Assembly: GCA_020634625.1 (NCBI GenBank)
Contig: JACKBJ010000006.1
Location: 62,001-126,000 of the forward strand
Direction: 5' to 3'
DNA: 64,000 nt
From: Caldilineae bacterium
GTDB taxonomy: Bacteria; Chloroflexota; Anaerolineae; Epilineales; Epilineaceae
The position numbers were made by a program, and so were the translations under genes. Shown in pieces: positions 43,589-56,242 of the stretch (positions are counted from its first letter, which is position 1; each line of letters starts with the position of its first letter). The notes below the pieces were generated by a model. The model made no database searches, was not told where the DNA came from, and worked only from the letters and a program-made list of their open reading frames with translations.

Positions 43589-44604
43589 GCGGGATCGAGA
43601 TCCTCGAGGTCAGCCTGATCAGCGCGGCGGTCATCGGCGCGCTGCTGACCGGCTTCGCCTACGCCACCTGGTTCGAGCGCAAGGTCATCGCGCGCATGCA
43701 GGCCCGCCTGGGACCGAACAAGGCCGGCCCGGCCGGGCTGCTCCTGCCCGCGGCCGACGGGGTGAAGCTGATCTTCAAGGAGAACGTCATCCCGGCGGCG
43801 GTCGACAAGGGCATGTACTTCCTGGCGCCCTTGATCAGCATGATCGTGGCCCTGCTGGCCTTCGCGGTGATCCCGCTGGGCGATCCGATCCAGGTGCCCT
43901 GGCGCGAAGGCCTGATGCGCCTGGGCATCGCCGACTTCAACGTGGCCCTGCTCTACGTGCTGGGCGTGAGCTCCTTCGCCGTCTACGGCATCTCGCTGGC
44001 CGGCTGGGCCTCCAACAACAAGTACGCGCTGATCGGCGGCATGCGCAGCGCGGCCCAGATGATCAGCTACGAGCTGGCCATGGGCATCAGCCTGCTGGGC
44101 GTGGTGATGATCGTCGGCTCGATGTCGGTCACCGACATCGTCCTGTGGCAGAAGTCGCATGTCTGGTTGATCCTGGTGCAGCCGCTGGGCTTCGTGATCT
44201 ACGCCATCACCGCCCTGGCCGAGACCAACCGCGCGCCCTTCGACATGCCCGAGGCCGAGCAGGAGCTGATCGCCGGCTACCACGTCGAGTACACCGGCAT
44301 GCGCTTCGCGCTCTTCTTCCAGGCGGAGTACATCAACATGCTGACGGTCAGCGCCCTGGGCGCCAGCCTCTTCCTGGGCGGCTACGCGCTGCCCTTCGTC
44401 GAGCTGCCCTGGTTCGGCGACCTGGCCGTGCTGCTGGCCAAGGTCGTCCTGGGCATGTTCATGTTCGTATGGATTCGCGCCACCGTTCCGCGGCTGCGCT
44501 ACGACCAGCTGATGGACTTCGGCTGGAAGGTGCTCCTGCCGCTGTCGATCCTCAACCTGGTGCTGACCGCGGTCGGCATCGTCGCCTACCAGAACTGGAT
44601 GTGA
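43585..44604 (+). CDS. nuoH: Complex I subunit NuoH
   Basis: 339 aa, ATG 43585 with GGGGAGG upstream. Eight or so membrane helices and signatures YATWFERKVIARMQ.RLGPN, AETNRAPFDMPEAEQELIAG and EYINML. It forms the quinone chamber entrance. Confidence 0.93.
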   Translation: MSGIEILEVSLISAAVIGALLTGFAYATWFERKVIARMQARLGPNKAGPAGLLLPAADGVKLIFKENVIPAAVDKGMYFLAPLISMIVALLAFAVIPLGDPIQVPWREGLMRLGIADFNVALLYVLGVSSFAVYGISLAGWASNNKYALIGGMRSAAQMISYELAMGISLLGVVMIVGSMSVTDIVLWQKSHVWLILVQPLGFVIYAITALAETNRAPFDMPEAEQELIAGYHVEYTGMRFALFFQAEYINMLTVSALGASLFLGGYALPFVELPWFGDLAVLLAKVVLGMFMFVWIRATVPRLRYDQLMDFGWKVLLPLSILNLVLTAVGIVAYQNWM

Positions 44605-44608
44605 GCCG

Positions 44609-45172
44609 ATGATCGAGAACCTCCGAGGCAAGCTCGGGCTGGGCATGGGGGTGGTCCGGGGCATGGGCCTGACCTTCCGCACCATGTTCCGGCCGCCGGT
44701 GACCATCCCCTACCCGGACGTCAAGCGTCCGGTAGCCGAGCGCTTCCGCGGCCGGCACGAGCTCAAGCGCTACGAGAACGGGCTGGAGCGCTGCATCGGC
44801 TGCTCGCTGTGCTCGGCGGCCTGTCCGGCCGACGCCATCTTCGTGGTGCCGGCCGAGAACACGGATGCGCGGCGCTTCTCGCCCGGCGAGCGCTATGCCG
44901 AGGTCTACGAGATCAACATGCTGCGCTGCATCTTCTGCGGCTTCTGCGAGGAGGCCTGCCCGGTCGACGCCATCGTCCTGGAGCACGAGTACGAGCTGGC
45001 GGCCTACGACCGGCGCGAGATGATCTACACCAAGGACATGCTGCTGGTGAAGCCGCCCGAGGCGATGCCCGACACGCCGCAGGACACCCGCGGCCAGGCG
45101 ATCCCCTTCCGCATGGGCGGCATGGACTACTTCGCCGGCGCCCTGGCGGCGCGGCGGGAGGAGGCGCCATGA
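44609..45172 (+). CDS. nuoI: Complex I subunit NuoI, second copy
   Basis: 187 aa with CIGCSLCSAACP and CIFCGFCEEACP ([4Fe-4S] x2). It has no Ala/Lys tail. Overlaps nuoJ by 4 bp. Confidence 0.92.
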   Translation: MIENLRGKLGLGMGVVRGMGLTFRTMFRPPVTIPYPDVKRPVAERFRGRHELKRYENGLERCIGCSLCSAACPADAIFVVPAENTDARRFSPGERYAEVYEINMLRCIFCGFCEEACPVDAIVLEHEYELAAYDRREMIYTKDMLLVKPPEAMPDTPQDTRGQAIPFRMGGMDYFAGALAARREEAP

Positions 45173-45813
45173 GCGGCGAGCTGCTGCTGTTCTACGTCGT
45201 GGCGGCCCTGATGGTGGCCACCGCGCTGTCGATGGTCATGGCCCGCGACCTGGTGCACGGCGTGCTGTTCATGGTCGGCAACTTCGTCCTGACGGCGATC
45301 GTCTACCTGCTGCTGCAGGCGCCCTTCATCGCGGCGGTGCAGCTGGCGGTCTACGCCGGGGCCATCATGGTGCTCTTCCTCTTCGTGGTCATGCTGCTGG
45401 GCGCGCGCGAGCTGGACATGCGCGAGCCCCTGGCCGGCCAGCGCTTCTGGGGCCTGGCCCTGGTGGGCCTGCTGGGCGCCCTGCTGGTCTTCGTGACCGG
45501 CGAGGGGGTGCCGGCCGCGCCGCCGGCCGGCCTGGCCGAGGGCGCGCTGGCCCAGGCCCAGACCGCCGACGGCGCCTGGCTCGGCGCTGACGCGCTGGCC
45601 GCCCTGCCGGCGGCCGAGCGGGCCGCGCTGGACGACCTGGGCGGCTTCGGCTCGCCCCAGATGGTCGGCGAGGCGCTCTACACCGACGCCTACCACCTGC
45701 TGCCCTTCGAGCTGGTCAGCCTGCTGCTCCTGGTGGCCATGCTCGGCGCGGTGGTCATCGCCCACTATCCGGCCCGGCCGGGGGCCGAGGCCGGCGAGGA
45801 GAGCGCCACGTGA
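45169..45813 (+). CDS. nuoJ: Complex I subunit NuoJ
   Basis: 214 aa, ATGA overlap with nuoI. Helices include the AVYAGAIMVLFLFVVMLLG segment characteristic of NuoJ (conserved pi-bulge helix). An Ala-rich loop of about 60 residues precedes the last helix. Proton-channel-linking membrane subunit. Confidence 0.9.
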   Translation: MSGELLLFYVVAALMVATALSMVMARDLVHGVLFMVGNFVLTAIVYLLLQAPFIAAVQLAVYAGAIMVLFLFVVMLLGARELDMREPLAGQRFWGLALVGLLGALLVFVTGEGVPAAPPAGLAEGALAQAQTADGAWLGADALAALPAAERAALDDLGGFGSPQMVGEALYTDAYHLLPFELVSLLLLVAMLGAVVIAHYPARPGAEAGEESAT

Positions 45814-46115
45814 GCATCCCCCCGGGCCACTTCCTGATGCTGGCCGCCGTCCTCTTCACCATCGGCGTCGCCGGCGCGATCCTGCGGCGCAATGCCATCA
45901 TCGTCCTGATGTCGATCGAGCTCATGCTCAACGCGGTCAACCTGACCCTGTTGACGGCCGGCCGCGCCATGGGCGACATCGACAGCCATGTCTTCGTCTT
46001 CTTCAGCCTGACCGTCGCTGCGGCCGAGGTGGCCATCGGCCTCGCGTTGGTGGTGGCCATCTTCCGTTCCCTCGGGCGCACCGAGGTGGACGACATCAGC
46101 GTCATGCACGGGTGA
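45810..46115 (+). CDS. nuoK: Complex I subunit NuoK
   Basis: 101 aa, GTG start overlapping the nuoJ stop. Three helices with GAILRRNAIIVLMSIELMLNAVNL (conserved Glu) and FFSLTVAAAEVAIGLALV (second conserved Glu). Confidence 0.92.
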   Translation: MSIPPGHFLMLAAVLFTIGVAGAILRRNAIIVLMSIELMLNAVNLTLLTAGRAMGDIDSHVFVFFSLTVAAAEVAIGLALVVAIFRSLGRTEVDDISVMHG

Positions 46116-46119
46116 TCCC

Positions 46120-48471
<2,352 letters not shown>

Positions 48472-48576
48472 GCCGCGCGTCTGGAGCGGGCCGCCGGTCG
48501 GCCGGCGGCCCAGGGGCGAGACGGACGGGGCCGGGGTTCTCCCGCGCCCGCGACATCGAGACACGGGACGCGAGCC

Positions 48577-50136
<1,560 letters not shown>

Positions 50137-50168
50137 GGCGGCTGGGTGGTGGAGGCGGCGCGGGCGAG

Positions 50169-50412
50169 CCTGCCGCGGGGCGAGGGGTCGGAACTCGGTG
50201 GGCGGGTGATGCGGCGCGGGCGGACCTGCCGCGGGGCGAGGGGTCGGAACTCGGTGAGCGGGTGATGCGGCGCGGGCGGACCTGCCGCGGGGCGAGGGGT
50301 CGGAACTCGGTGAGCGGGTGATGCGGCGTTGGGGGGGTGGCGCTGTGCGAGAGGGTGGCTCGCGTGCGGGGCGTCTCGCCCTCGGACGGTCAACCCCTCG
50401 CCCCGCGGCAGG
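50169..50412. repeat. Three 56-bp tandem repeats plus an inverted partial copy downstream of nuoM
   Basis: The 380-bp gene-free gap 50137-50517 holds a 56-bp unit starting CCTGCCGCGGGGCGAGGGGT at 50169, 50225 and 50281; the third copy degenerates near 50328. The same 20 bp recur inverted at 50393-50412. Direct and inverted copies could fold into long hairpins, act as a transcription barrier after nuoM, or belong to a dispersed intergenic repeat family. G-rich arrays follow to about 50510. No spacers or ORF signals. Confidence 0.75.
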
Positions 50413-50517
50413 CCCGCCCGCTCGGGGAGCGGGAGCGGCGGAGGAACGGCGGAGGAACGGCGGGGGAGTGGCGAAGGGGCGGAGCGGGGGCGGTTGGGGG
50501 AGTTTGGGAGGCGGTGA

Positions 50518-51234
50518 TTAGGCGATTGGGGGGGCGGGGAAGCGCGCTTGGGTGAGCGTGGCGCTGGCGGGGGCGGGGAGGTTGGGGGCGAGGTCGGCGG
50601 CCGGGATCGGGTTGCCGACGGCGAGGGTGATTGGGAGGACGCCGGCCCAGAGACTGGGGTCGATGTCGCGGGCGGCGTCGATCGGCGGGCCGCTGCGGAG
50701 CTTGGCCGAGGCGGCGCCGAGGGGCAGGGCGACGACCCGGGTGGCCGCCACTTCGGTCGGGGTCGAGGCACGGACTTCGGCGCCGCGGCCGGGGACCAGC
50801 TGCTCGACGATGCGCTCGAGGGCCGCCTGCTTCTCGGCCGGGTCGGTCAGCTCGTGGCAGCGGCCCTGGACCATGACCGAGCGGTAGTTCATCGAATGGT
50901 GCAGCGGCGAGCGGGCCAGGACCAGGCCGTCGAGATGGGTGACGGTGAGGCAACAGGCGGCGCCCGAGGCCAGCGCTTCGATCAGGCGGCTGGTGGTGGC
51001 GCCGTGCAGGAGCAGCCGATCGCCGTCGCGGGCATAGCCCATCGGGATGACCAGGGGCTGGCCGTCGACCGCGATACCGACGTGGCAGACCAGGCCGGCG
51101 TCGAGGATGGCGTCGATGGTGGCGCGGTCGTGCCGGCCGCGCTCGGGGTGCTGCCGGAGCTGGGTGCTGGGGGAGCGCGGGTCGGAGGCCGGGGCGCGAG
51201 CGCCATCGGGGACGCGCGGCTTGGACGGGCTCAT
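50518..51234 (-). CDS. Pyridoxamine 5'-phosphate oxidase-like FMN-binding protein (NimA-like)
   Basis: 238 aa from ATG 51234 (AGGAG 10 nt upstream). RATIDAILDAGLVCHVGIAVDGQPLVIPMGYA and LLLHGATTSRLIEALASGA, CLTVTHLDGLVLARS, NYRSVMVQGRC define the split-barrel family that includes 5-nitroimidazole reductases. Natural substrate unknown. The last 60 residues are Pro/Ala-rich. It lies downstream of the AfsR-like regulator on the same strand. Confidence 0.75.
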   Translation of the reverse strand: MSPSKPRVPDGARAPASDPRSPSTQLRQHPERGRHDRATIDAILDAGLVCHVGIAVDGQPLVIPMGYARDGDRLLLHGATTSRLIEALASGAACCLTVTHLDGLVLARSPLHHSMNYRSVMVQGRCHELTDPAEKQAALERIVEQLVPGRGAEVRASTPTEVAATRVVALPLGAASAKLRSGPPIDAARDIDPSLWAGVLPITLAVGNPIPAADLAPNLPAPASATLTQARFPAPPIA

Positions 51235-51267
51235 GCGGTGGGCTCCTGGGGTGGGCGAACGACCTCG

Positions 51268-51294
51268 ATGATCCTGGATGATATCTTCAATGAT
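51268..51294. promoter_or_regulatory. AT-rich triple ATGAT repeat upstream of the PPOX-like gene
   Basis: ATGAT at 51268, 51278 and 51290 (10 and 12 bp apart) in an otherwise GC-rich 156-bp gap. It is a candidate operator and promoter region for the minus-strand PPOX gene; no clean hexamer pair. Confidence 0.35.
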
Positions 51295-51390
51295 AAGGGA
51301 TACCGGGGCGGTGGCCACGCGCCGATCGGTTCGGGCGAGGCAGGCAGGCGCCGGCCAGCGGTTCGGGCCAGGTAGGCAGGTGCCGGCCGT

Positions 51391-53970
51391 TCAGGCGAGG
51401 CAGGCGTCGGCTACGTGCTGCCAGGCTGACGGTCGGTCTGCGCGCTGGAGCTGGGTGAGGCGGATGGGGCCCAGACGGAGCGACAGGCTGGCGGCCAGGG
51501 CCTGGCGAGCGGCGCGATCGTCGGCCGGCGGGTGGATCGGCGGGTCTTGAGCGAGGCGCTCGGCGGCACCGAGGGCGCGGGCGGCCAGCTCGAGATCGCC
51601 GTCTGCGAAGCGGAGTCGGGCGGCGAGCTCGAGCCATTCGATGGCCCGGCGTCGATCCCGAGCATCGTCGATGATCGCGAGCGCCTCGCGCAGGCATGGC
51701 CAGGCCCGGTCGATCCGGCCGAGGCCGAGCTCGACCCGCGCCCGGCCCAGCTGGCAACGGGCGATGCCGTGCCGGTCTCCGAGCCGGCGCGTTTCGGCCA
51801 GGGCGAGTCGGAGCTGCTCGCCGGCCGGCTGCCAGCGCCCCGAGGCGGCCAGGGCGCGCGCCAGGGCGGCGCGCGCGTTGGCTTGCGCACGGGGGTCCGC
51901 GGCCCGGGTGAATCCGGCAACGGCGCGCTGGAGCAGCTCGATCGCTCGGACAGGATGGCCGAGCTGCAGCGCGAGGCAGCCGAGGTCCTCGAGCGTGGCG
52001 GCCGCGTCCCATGGGCCTTCCAGGCTGCGACCGAGGTCGAGGCTTTCCTGAAGGTGCTGGCAGGCTTCGTCGCTCCGGGATTGCACCGTGGCGGCCCGGC
52101 CCAGGCCGCGCAGGGCGGCCGCCAGTGCCGGTCGATCGCCGGCACGGCGAGCCAGCGCGACGGCCGCTTCGAAGTGGCGACGCGCCGGCTCGAGGTCGCC
52201 CTGCTGCCGCGCCAGGTCGCCGGCGGCGGTGAGCGCCATGGCGTGCAGGCCGGGTTCCAGGATGAGCGGCTCGGCGCCGGCGAGCGCGGCCTCGAGCTCG
52301 CGACGCCCCAGGCTCGGGCAGCCGCCGATCCGCCAGAAGCGGCCAAGCCGACCCGCGATCCGCAGGGCCAGCCGGGGATCCTGCCGCTGCGACCAGCGCA
52401 AGGCGGCCAGCAGGTTGTCGTGCTCCAAGGTGAGCCGCGTCGTCCAGGTCGGACCCTCCGGTCCGGACATGCCCCGGTCGGCCGTCTCGGCCAGCTCGGC
52501 GTAGTGCTCGGCGTGCCGGCGCCGCAGGTCCTCGGCCTCGCCGCTGCGCTCCAGTCGATCCTCGGCGCAGGCGTGCAGGATCTCGACCAGGTGAAGGCGT
52601 CGCCGCCCGGCCTCGCGGCGCGCCTGGATGAGGCCCAGCTGGTCGAGGCGCGCGAGGCGTTCCAGCACATGGCATCCGGGCGCCGCGCAGTCGGTCGAGG
52701 CAGGGTCCACGGCAAGGCCGCCGCAGATGGACCGGACGGCGTCGAGGTCGAAGCTCCCGGCAAAGACGGCCAGTCGATCGAGGAGCCTTCGGTCCTCGGG
52801 CAGGAGCGCGTCGAGGCTGGCGGCGACGGAACCCATGCTGGCCGGGCTCGCGGCTCGCGGGCCCTCGAGCGCCATACAGGACGTCGGGTCCCGGGTCACG
52901 CGCTCCAGCGGCAGCACGGCTGCCCGATCGGCCGCGCGCTCGATGGCCAGCGGAAGCCCGCCGAGGCGGCGCACCAGCTCGGCCACCTGGGGGCCGGTCG
53001 TGGCATCGAGCGTGAAGCCGGGCCGCTCTCGGATCACCTGGTCGACGAACAGGCGAACGCCGGAGAAGCTTGCGAGCAGCTGCGGCGCGTCGATCTCGAG
53101 CGGCGGCGTCGCCAGGGGCTCCAGGTCGAGCCGGGGCGCCGCCGCCTCGGGCGAACGGCAGCGGCTCGTCAGCAGCACCCGCATGCCCGGGCAGCCCTGG
53201 AGCAGCTCGGCCACCAGCTCGGCGCAGGCACCGTCGATCGCCTCGCAGCGATCCAGCAGCAGCAGGCCCTCGCGGTCGGACAGCGCCGCCTGCCACCGGC
53301 CGCGATCGATGCCCGCGAAGGGGTCGGCGGAGATCACGCGCGCCACGGCTTGCGCCAGGAGCGCCGGGTCATCCAGGTGCCGCAGGGGCACGAACCAGAT
53401 CCCGTCGCGCAGGGAATCGACCTGTCGACTTGCCCATTCGACGGCGAGCCGCGTCTTGCCGACACCGGCCGGTCCGGTGATCACGAGCGCGCGATGGCGT
53501 CGCAGCTGCTCGCCGAGCCGATCCAGCGCCGCCTCGCGCCCGACGAGGGCGCCGGTGAAGCGGGGCAGTCCGCCCAGCGGGCTCGCGGCCCGATTCGGAG
53601 GGTCGTCCGGCGCCGCTGGCGCCAGCCGCCTGGCCAGCAGCAGGTAGCCTCGGCGCTGGCGACGCCTGAGCGTGCGCGCGTCGATGCCGAGGTGGTCGGC
53701 GATCTCGCGGGCGCTGAGCTGGACCGGGCTGGCGTAGCGCAGGTGGAGCAGCGCCAGCGCCTCCAGGTCGAGGTTTCGGGTGCCGAAACAGGCGGCGATC
53801 TCGCGGAGCGCCCGGGCCCGGGTCGTTGGCGGCTCGTCCGAGAGCAGCGCCTGACGCCGCCGAGCCTGGTACTCGCAGTCCAGGAGTCGAAGGACGCAGG
53901 CGCTCGCCGGCGAGGCCGTCGCGTCGCCCCCGAGGAGCTCGCGAATCATATCGGCCCGGGCGTCGATCAT
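51391..53970 (-). CDS. AfsR/STAND-type regulator with N-terminal HTH, NB-ARC NTPase and TPR repeats
   Basis: 859 aa. A sigma-region-4-like HTH (about 75-115: LHLRYASPVQLSAREIADHL) precedes NB-ARC Walker A TGPAGVGKTRLAVEWA (about 160-175), Walker B GLLLLDRCEA, RVLLTSRCRSP and GLPLAIERAADR. The C-terminal 400 residues are TPR-like (e.g. GDLEPARRHFEAAVALARRAGD). Such proteins switch transcription upon ligand sensing. Its architecture (HTH first) is unlike the winged-helix-last STAND proteins at 3942-8711. Likely target: itself or the PPOX gene downstream. Confidence 0.78.
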   Translation of the reverse strand: MIDARADMIRELLGGDATASPASACVLRLLDCEYQARRRQALLSDEPPTTRARALREIAACFGTRNLDLEALALLHLRYASPVQLSAREIADHLGIDARTLRRRQRRGYLLLARRLAPAAPDDPPNRAASPLGGLPRFTGALVGREAALDRLGEQLRRHRALVITGPAGVGKTRLAVEWASRQVDSLRDGIWFVPLRHLDDPALLAQAVARVISADPFAGIDRGRWQAALSDREGLLLLDRCEAIDGACAELVAELLQGCPGMRVLLTSRCRSPEAAAPRLDLEPLATPPLEIDAPQLLASFSGVRLFVDQVIRERPGFTLDATTGPQVAELVRRLGGLPLAIERAADRAAVLPLERVTRDPTSCMALEGPRAASPASMGSVAASLDALLPEDRRLLDRLAVFAGSFDLDAVRSICGGLAVDPASTDCAAPGCHVLERLARLDQLGLIQARREAGRRRLHLVEILHACAEDRLERSGEAEDLRRRHAEHYAELAETADRGMSGPEGPTWTTRLTLEHDNLLAALRWSQRQDPRLALRIAGRLGRFWRIGGCPSLGRRELEAALAGAEPLILEPGLHAMALTAAGDLARQQGDLEPARRHFEAAVALARRAGDRPALAAALRGLGRAATVQSRSDEACQHLQESLDLGRSLEGPWDAAATLEDLGCLALQLGHPVRAIELLQRAVAGFTRAADPRAQANARAALARALAASGRWQPAGEQLRLALAETRRLGDRHGIARCQLGRARVELGLGRIDRAWPCLREALAIIDDARDRRRAIEWLELAARLRFADGDLELAARALGAAERLAQDPPIHPPADDRAARQALAASLSLRLGPIRLTQLQRADRPSAWQHVADACLA

Positions 53971-54010
53971 GGGATGGCCAATGCTTCCAGTGCATGCGCG
54001 CGACCAGGTT

Positions 54011-54035
54011 CATATGCTATACAATTAGAACGCAA
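54011..54035. promoter_or_regulatory. AT-rich promoter-like island between divergent genes
   Basis: CATATGCTATACAATTAGAA offers TACAAT/TATACA on the plus strand and TATAGC on the minus strand (toward the AfsR-like gene). No convincing -35 on either strand. The 273-bp gap 53971-54243 holds no gene. Confidence 0.35.
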
Positions 54036-54180
54036 AGAGAATGTGGATGCAAGGGCGGAGGCGTCGGGCCTTCGCCCGGCGCCTCCTCCAGGGCTCGAGG
54101 GCCGCTGGTCCCGCCCCTGCGGACCTGTCCGCTTCGTGTCCGCTTTGGGCGCAGCGCCTCGCAACGAGCCGGGCGAAGCC

Positions 54181-54189
54181 TGCTAGGAT
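54181..54189 (+). promoter_or_regulatory. Extended -10 of the beta-helix protein gene
   Basis: TGCTAGGAT, 55 nt before the ATG; no -35. Confidence 0.4.
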
Positions 54190-54243
54190 GGACCTTGCGG
54201 CGATCGCCGTCATGCCGAAGCACGACACTCGGGAGAGAACCTC

Positions 54244-55227
54244 ATGCAGCAGCGCTTCGTTCTCGTCTTCGTCTCGCTCGCGGTGGCCACGGCCTCCGTG
54301 GCATACCTGGATGGCGCCACGCGCAGCGTGGCCGCGGCCGGGACCTGCAGCTTCACCACCTCCGGCACCACCATGACCCTCGACGCGGACTGCACCACCG
54401 ACTCGACCCTGTTCATCCCGGACGGCATGACCCTCGACGGGGCGTCGCACACGATCACGGCGGTCGATCCGGTGGCGGGTCACTTCACCGGGGCCGTGGT
54501 CGCCAACGCCGGTGCCGTCGCCCAGGTCCGCAACCTGACGGTGCGCGCCTCGGGGCTGGCGAACGTCTGCGATGCGGGTGAAGACCGTCTGCGCGGCATC
54601 CTGTTCGAGGGGGCCTCCGGCTCGATCGCGCACAACACGGTGCTCGACCTCCACCAGGGGCCGAGCGGCTGTCAGGAAGGCAACGCCATCGAGGTCCGGA
54701 ACGCGCCCTTCGACGGCACGCATCCGGCCACGGCGGCGGTCGAGGTCGCCCACAACAGGATCCAGGACTACCAGAAGACGGGCCTGGTGGCCAACGGCGA
54801 CGTCGACGTCCAGGTCCACCACAACACCATCGGCGCGAGCGCCACCCAGCACGAGCTGGCCGCCAACGCCCTGCAGCTGGGCTTCGGGGCGACCGGGCGG
54901 GTCGAGCACAACCAGATCGCGGGCAACCAGTGGTTCGGTCCGTCCGACTACGGGGCGACCGCGGTGCTGGTCTACTTCGCGGGCGGCGCCGAGATCCGCC
55001 ACAATTCGATCGGCGGCAACGCCGACATCGGGATCTACTACTTCGCCGACGATGGGGTCATCGACAACAACCGCATCTTCGACGCGGGTGAGGACGGCGG
55101 GCACTACGACATCGGCCTGGGCAACTGGGGCTCGGGCAACGCCGTCACCAACAACAAGGTGCGCGGCTTCGACATCCCCTACGATGGCGTGACGGATGGC
55201 AAGAACAAGGTCATCCCGAGCAAGTAG
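54244..55227 (+). CDS. Secreted right-handed parallel beta-helix (NosD-like) protein
   Basis: 327 aa, GGGAGAG upstream. A signal peptide (FVLVFVSLAVATASVAYL) ends before AAAGTCSF. The rest is about eight coils of a beta-helix with repeated H/N-N turns: AHNTVL, AHNRIQ, HHNTIG, EHNQIA, RHNSIG, DNNRIF, TNNKVR. Typical of carbohydrate-binding or lyase-like proteins; no catalytic residues identified. First of a probable two-gene unit with the epimerase. Confidence 0.75.
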   Translation: MQQRFVLVFVSLAVATASVAYLDGATRSVAAAGTCSFTTSGTTMTLDADCTTDSTLFIPDGMTLDGASHTITAVDPVAGHFTGAVVANAGAVAQVRNLTVRASGLANVCDAGEDRLRGILFEGASGSIAHNTVLDLHQGPSGCQEGNAIEVRNAPFDGTHPATAAVEVAHNRIQDYQKTGLVANGDVDVQVHHNTIGASATQHELAANALQLGFGATGRVEHNQIAGNQWFGPSDYGATAVLVYFAGGAEIRHNSIGGNADIGIYYFADDGVIDNNRIFDAGEDGGHYDIGLGNWGSGNAVTNNKVRGFDIPYDGVTDGKNKVIPSK

Positions 55228-55258
55228 GGACGACTTCCTCCCACAACAGGAGCCCGGC

Positions 55259-56242
55259 GTGAACCTGCTCGTGCTCGGCGGCACCGTCTTCCTGGGCCGC
55301 CACATCGTCGAAGCCGCGCAGCAGCGGGGTCATCGGGTCACGCTCTTCAATCGGGGACGGTCGAACCCGCGGCTCTTCCCGGAGCTCGAGCGGCTGGCCG
55401 GCGATCGCGACGGCGATCTGTCGGCGCTGGCGGGACGAAGCTGGGACGCGGCCATCGACACCTGCGGCTATCTGCCGCGCGTCGTGCGCGCCTCGGCCGA
55501 GGCCCTCGCGGGCGCCGTGGAGCGCTATGCCTTCGTCTCGAGCATCTCGGTCTACTCGGACGGGTTGCCGCCGGGCGTCGACGAGACCGCGCCGGTGGCG
55601 CGCATCCCGGACCCGGCGATCGAGACCGTCGACGGCCGGACCTATGGCCCGCTCAAGGCGCTCTGCGAGGCGGCGGCCGAGGCCGCCATGCCGGGGCGGG
55701 TGCTGAACCTGCGGCCGGGCCTGATCGTCGGCCCCGGCGATCCGACCGACCGCTTCACCTACTGGCCGCTGCGCATCGCGCGGGGCGGCCCCTTCCTGGC
55801 ACCCGAGGGACCCGAGGCACCCGCGCAGATCATCGACGTCCGCGATCTGGCCGACTGGACGGTCCGGGCGATCGAGGCCGGTCGCGTGGGCACCTACAAC
55901 GCCTGCGGCCCGGTGTTGGGGCTGGGCGAGGTCTTCGAGGCCTGCCGCGTCGCCAGCGGCAGCGCGGCGCGGCCGGTCTGGTGCCCACCCGAGACCTTGC
56001 TGGCGGCCGGGTTGCGACCCTTCCTCGATCTGCCGCTGTGGGTGCCGCCGGCCGAGCAGGGACTGTGCCAGGTCGATGGCGCCAAGGCCAGGGCGGCCGG
56101 GCTCCGCTGCCGGCCCATCGGCCAGACCGTGGCCGATACCCTGGCCTGGGCGCGCGAGGCCCGGCCCGAGGGCCGGCCGCTGCGCGCGGGGCCGAGCCCG
56201 GAGCGGGAAGCCGAGCTGCTGGCGGGGCTGGCGGCCGGCTAG
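55259..56242 (+). CDS. NAD-dependent epimerase/reductase-like SDR protein
   Basis: 327 aa from GTG 55259 (AGGAG at 55247-55251). Extended SDR fold: dinucleotide motif GGTVFLGRHIVEAA, catalytic SSISVYS and YGPLK (Tyr-x3-Lys), RPGLIVGPGDPTDRF. The substrate is probably a sugar nucleotide or similar; unassigned. The 3' end overlaps the convergent YihY gene by 4 bp. Confidence 0.8.
   Translation: MNLLVLGGTVFLGRHIVEAAQQRGHRVTLFNRGRSNPRLFPELERLAGDRDGDLSALAGRSWDAAIDTCGYLPRVVRASAEALAGAVERYAFVSSISVYSDGLPPGVDETAPVARIPDPAIETVDGRTYGPLKALCEAAAEAAMPGRVLNLRPGLIVGPGDPTDRFTYWPLRIARGGPFLAPEGPEAPAQIIDVRDLADWTVRAIEAGRVGTYNACGPVLGLGEVFEACRVASGSAARPVWCPPETLLAAGLRPFLDLPLWVPPAEQGLCQVDGAKARAAGLRCRPIGQTVADTLAWAREARPEGRPLRAGPSPEREAELLAGLAAG

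Noticed and set aside
50169..50412. CRISPR array
   Set aside because: Repeats are directly adjacent 56-bp units without variable spacers and no cas gene is near.
50318..50555. Short G-rich open frames after nuoM
   Set aside because: Three overlapping frames in low-complexity G-rich DNA without start signals.
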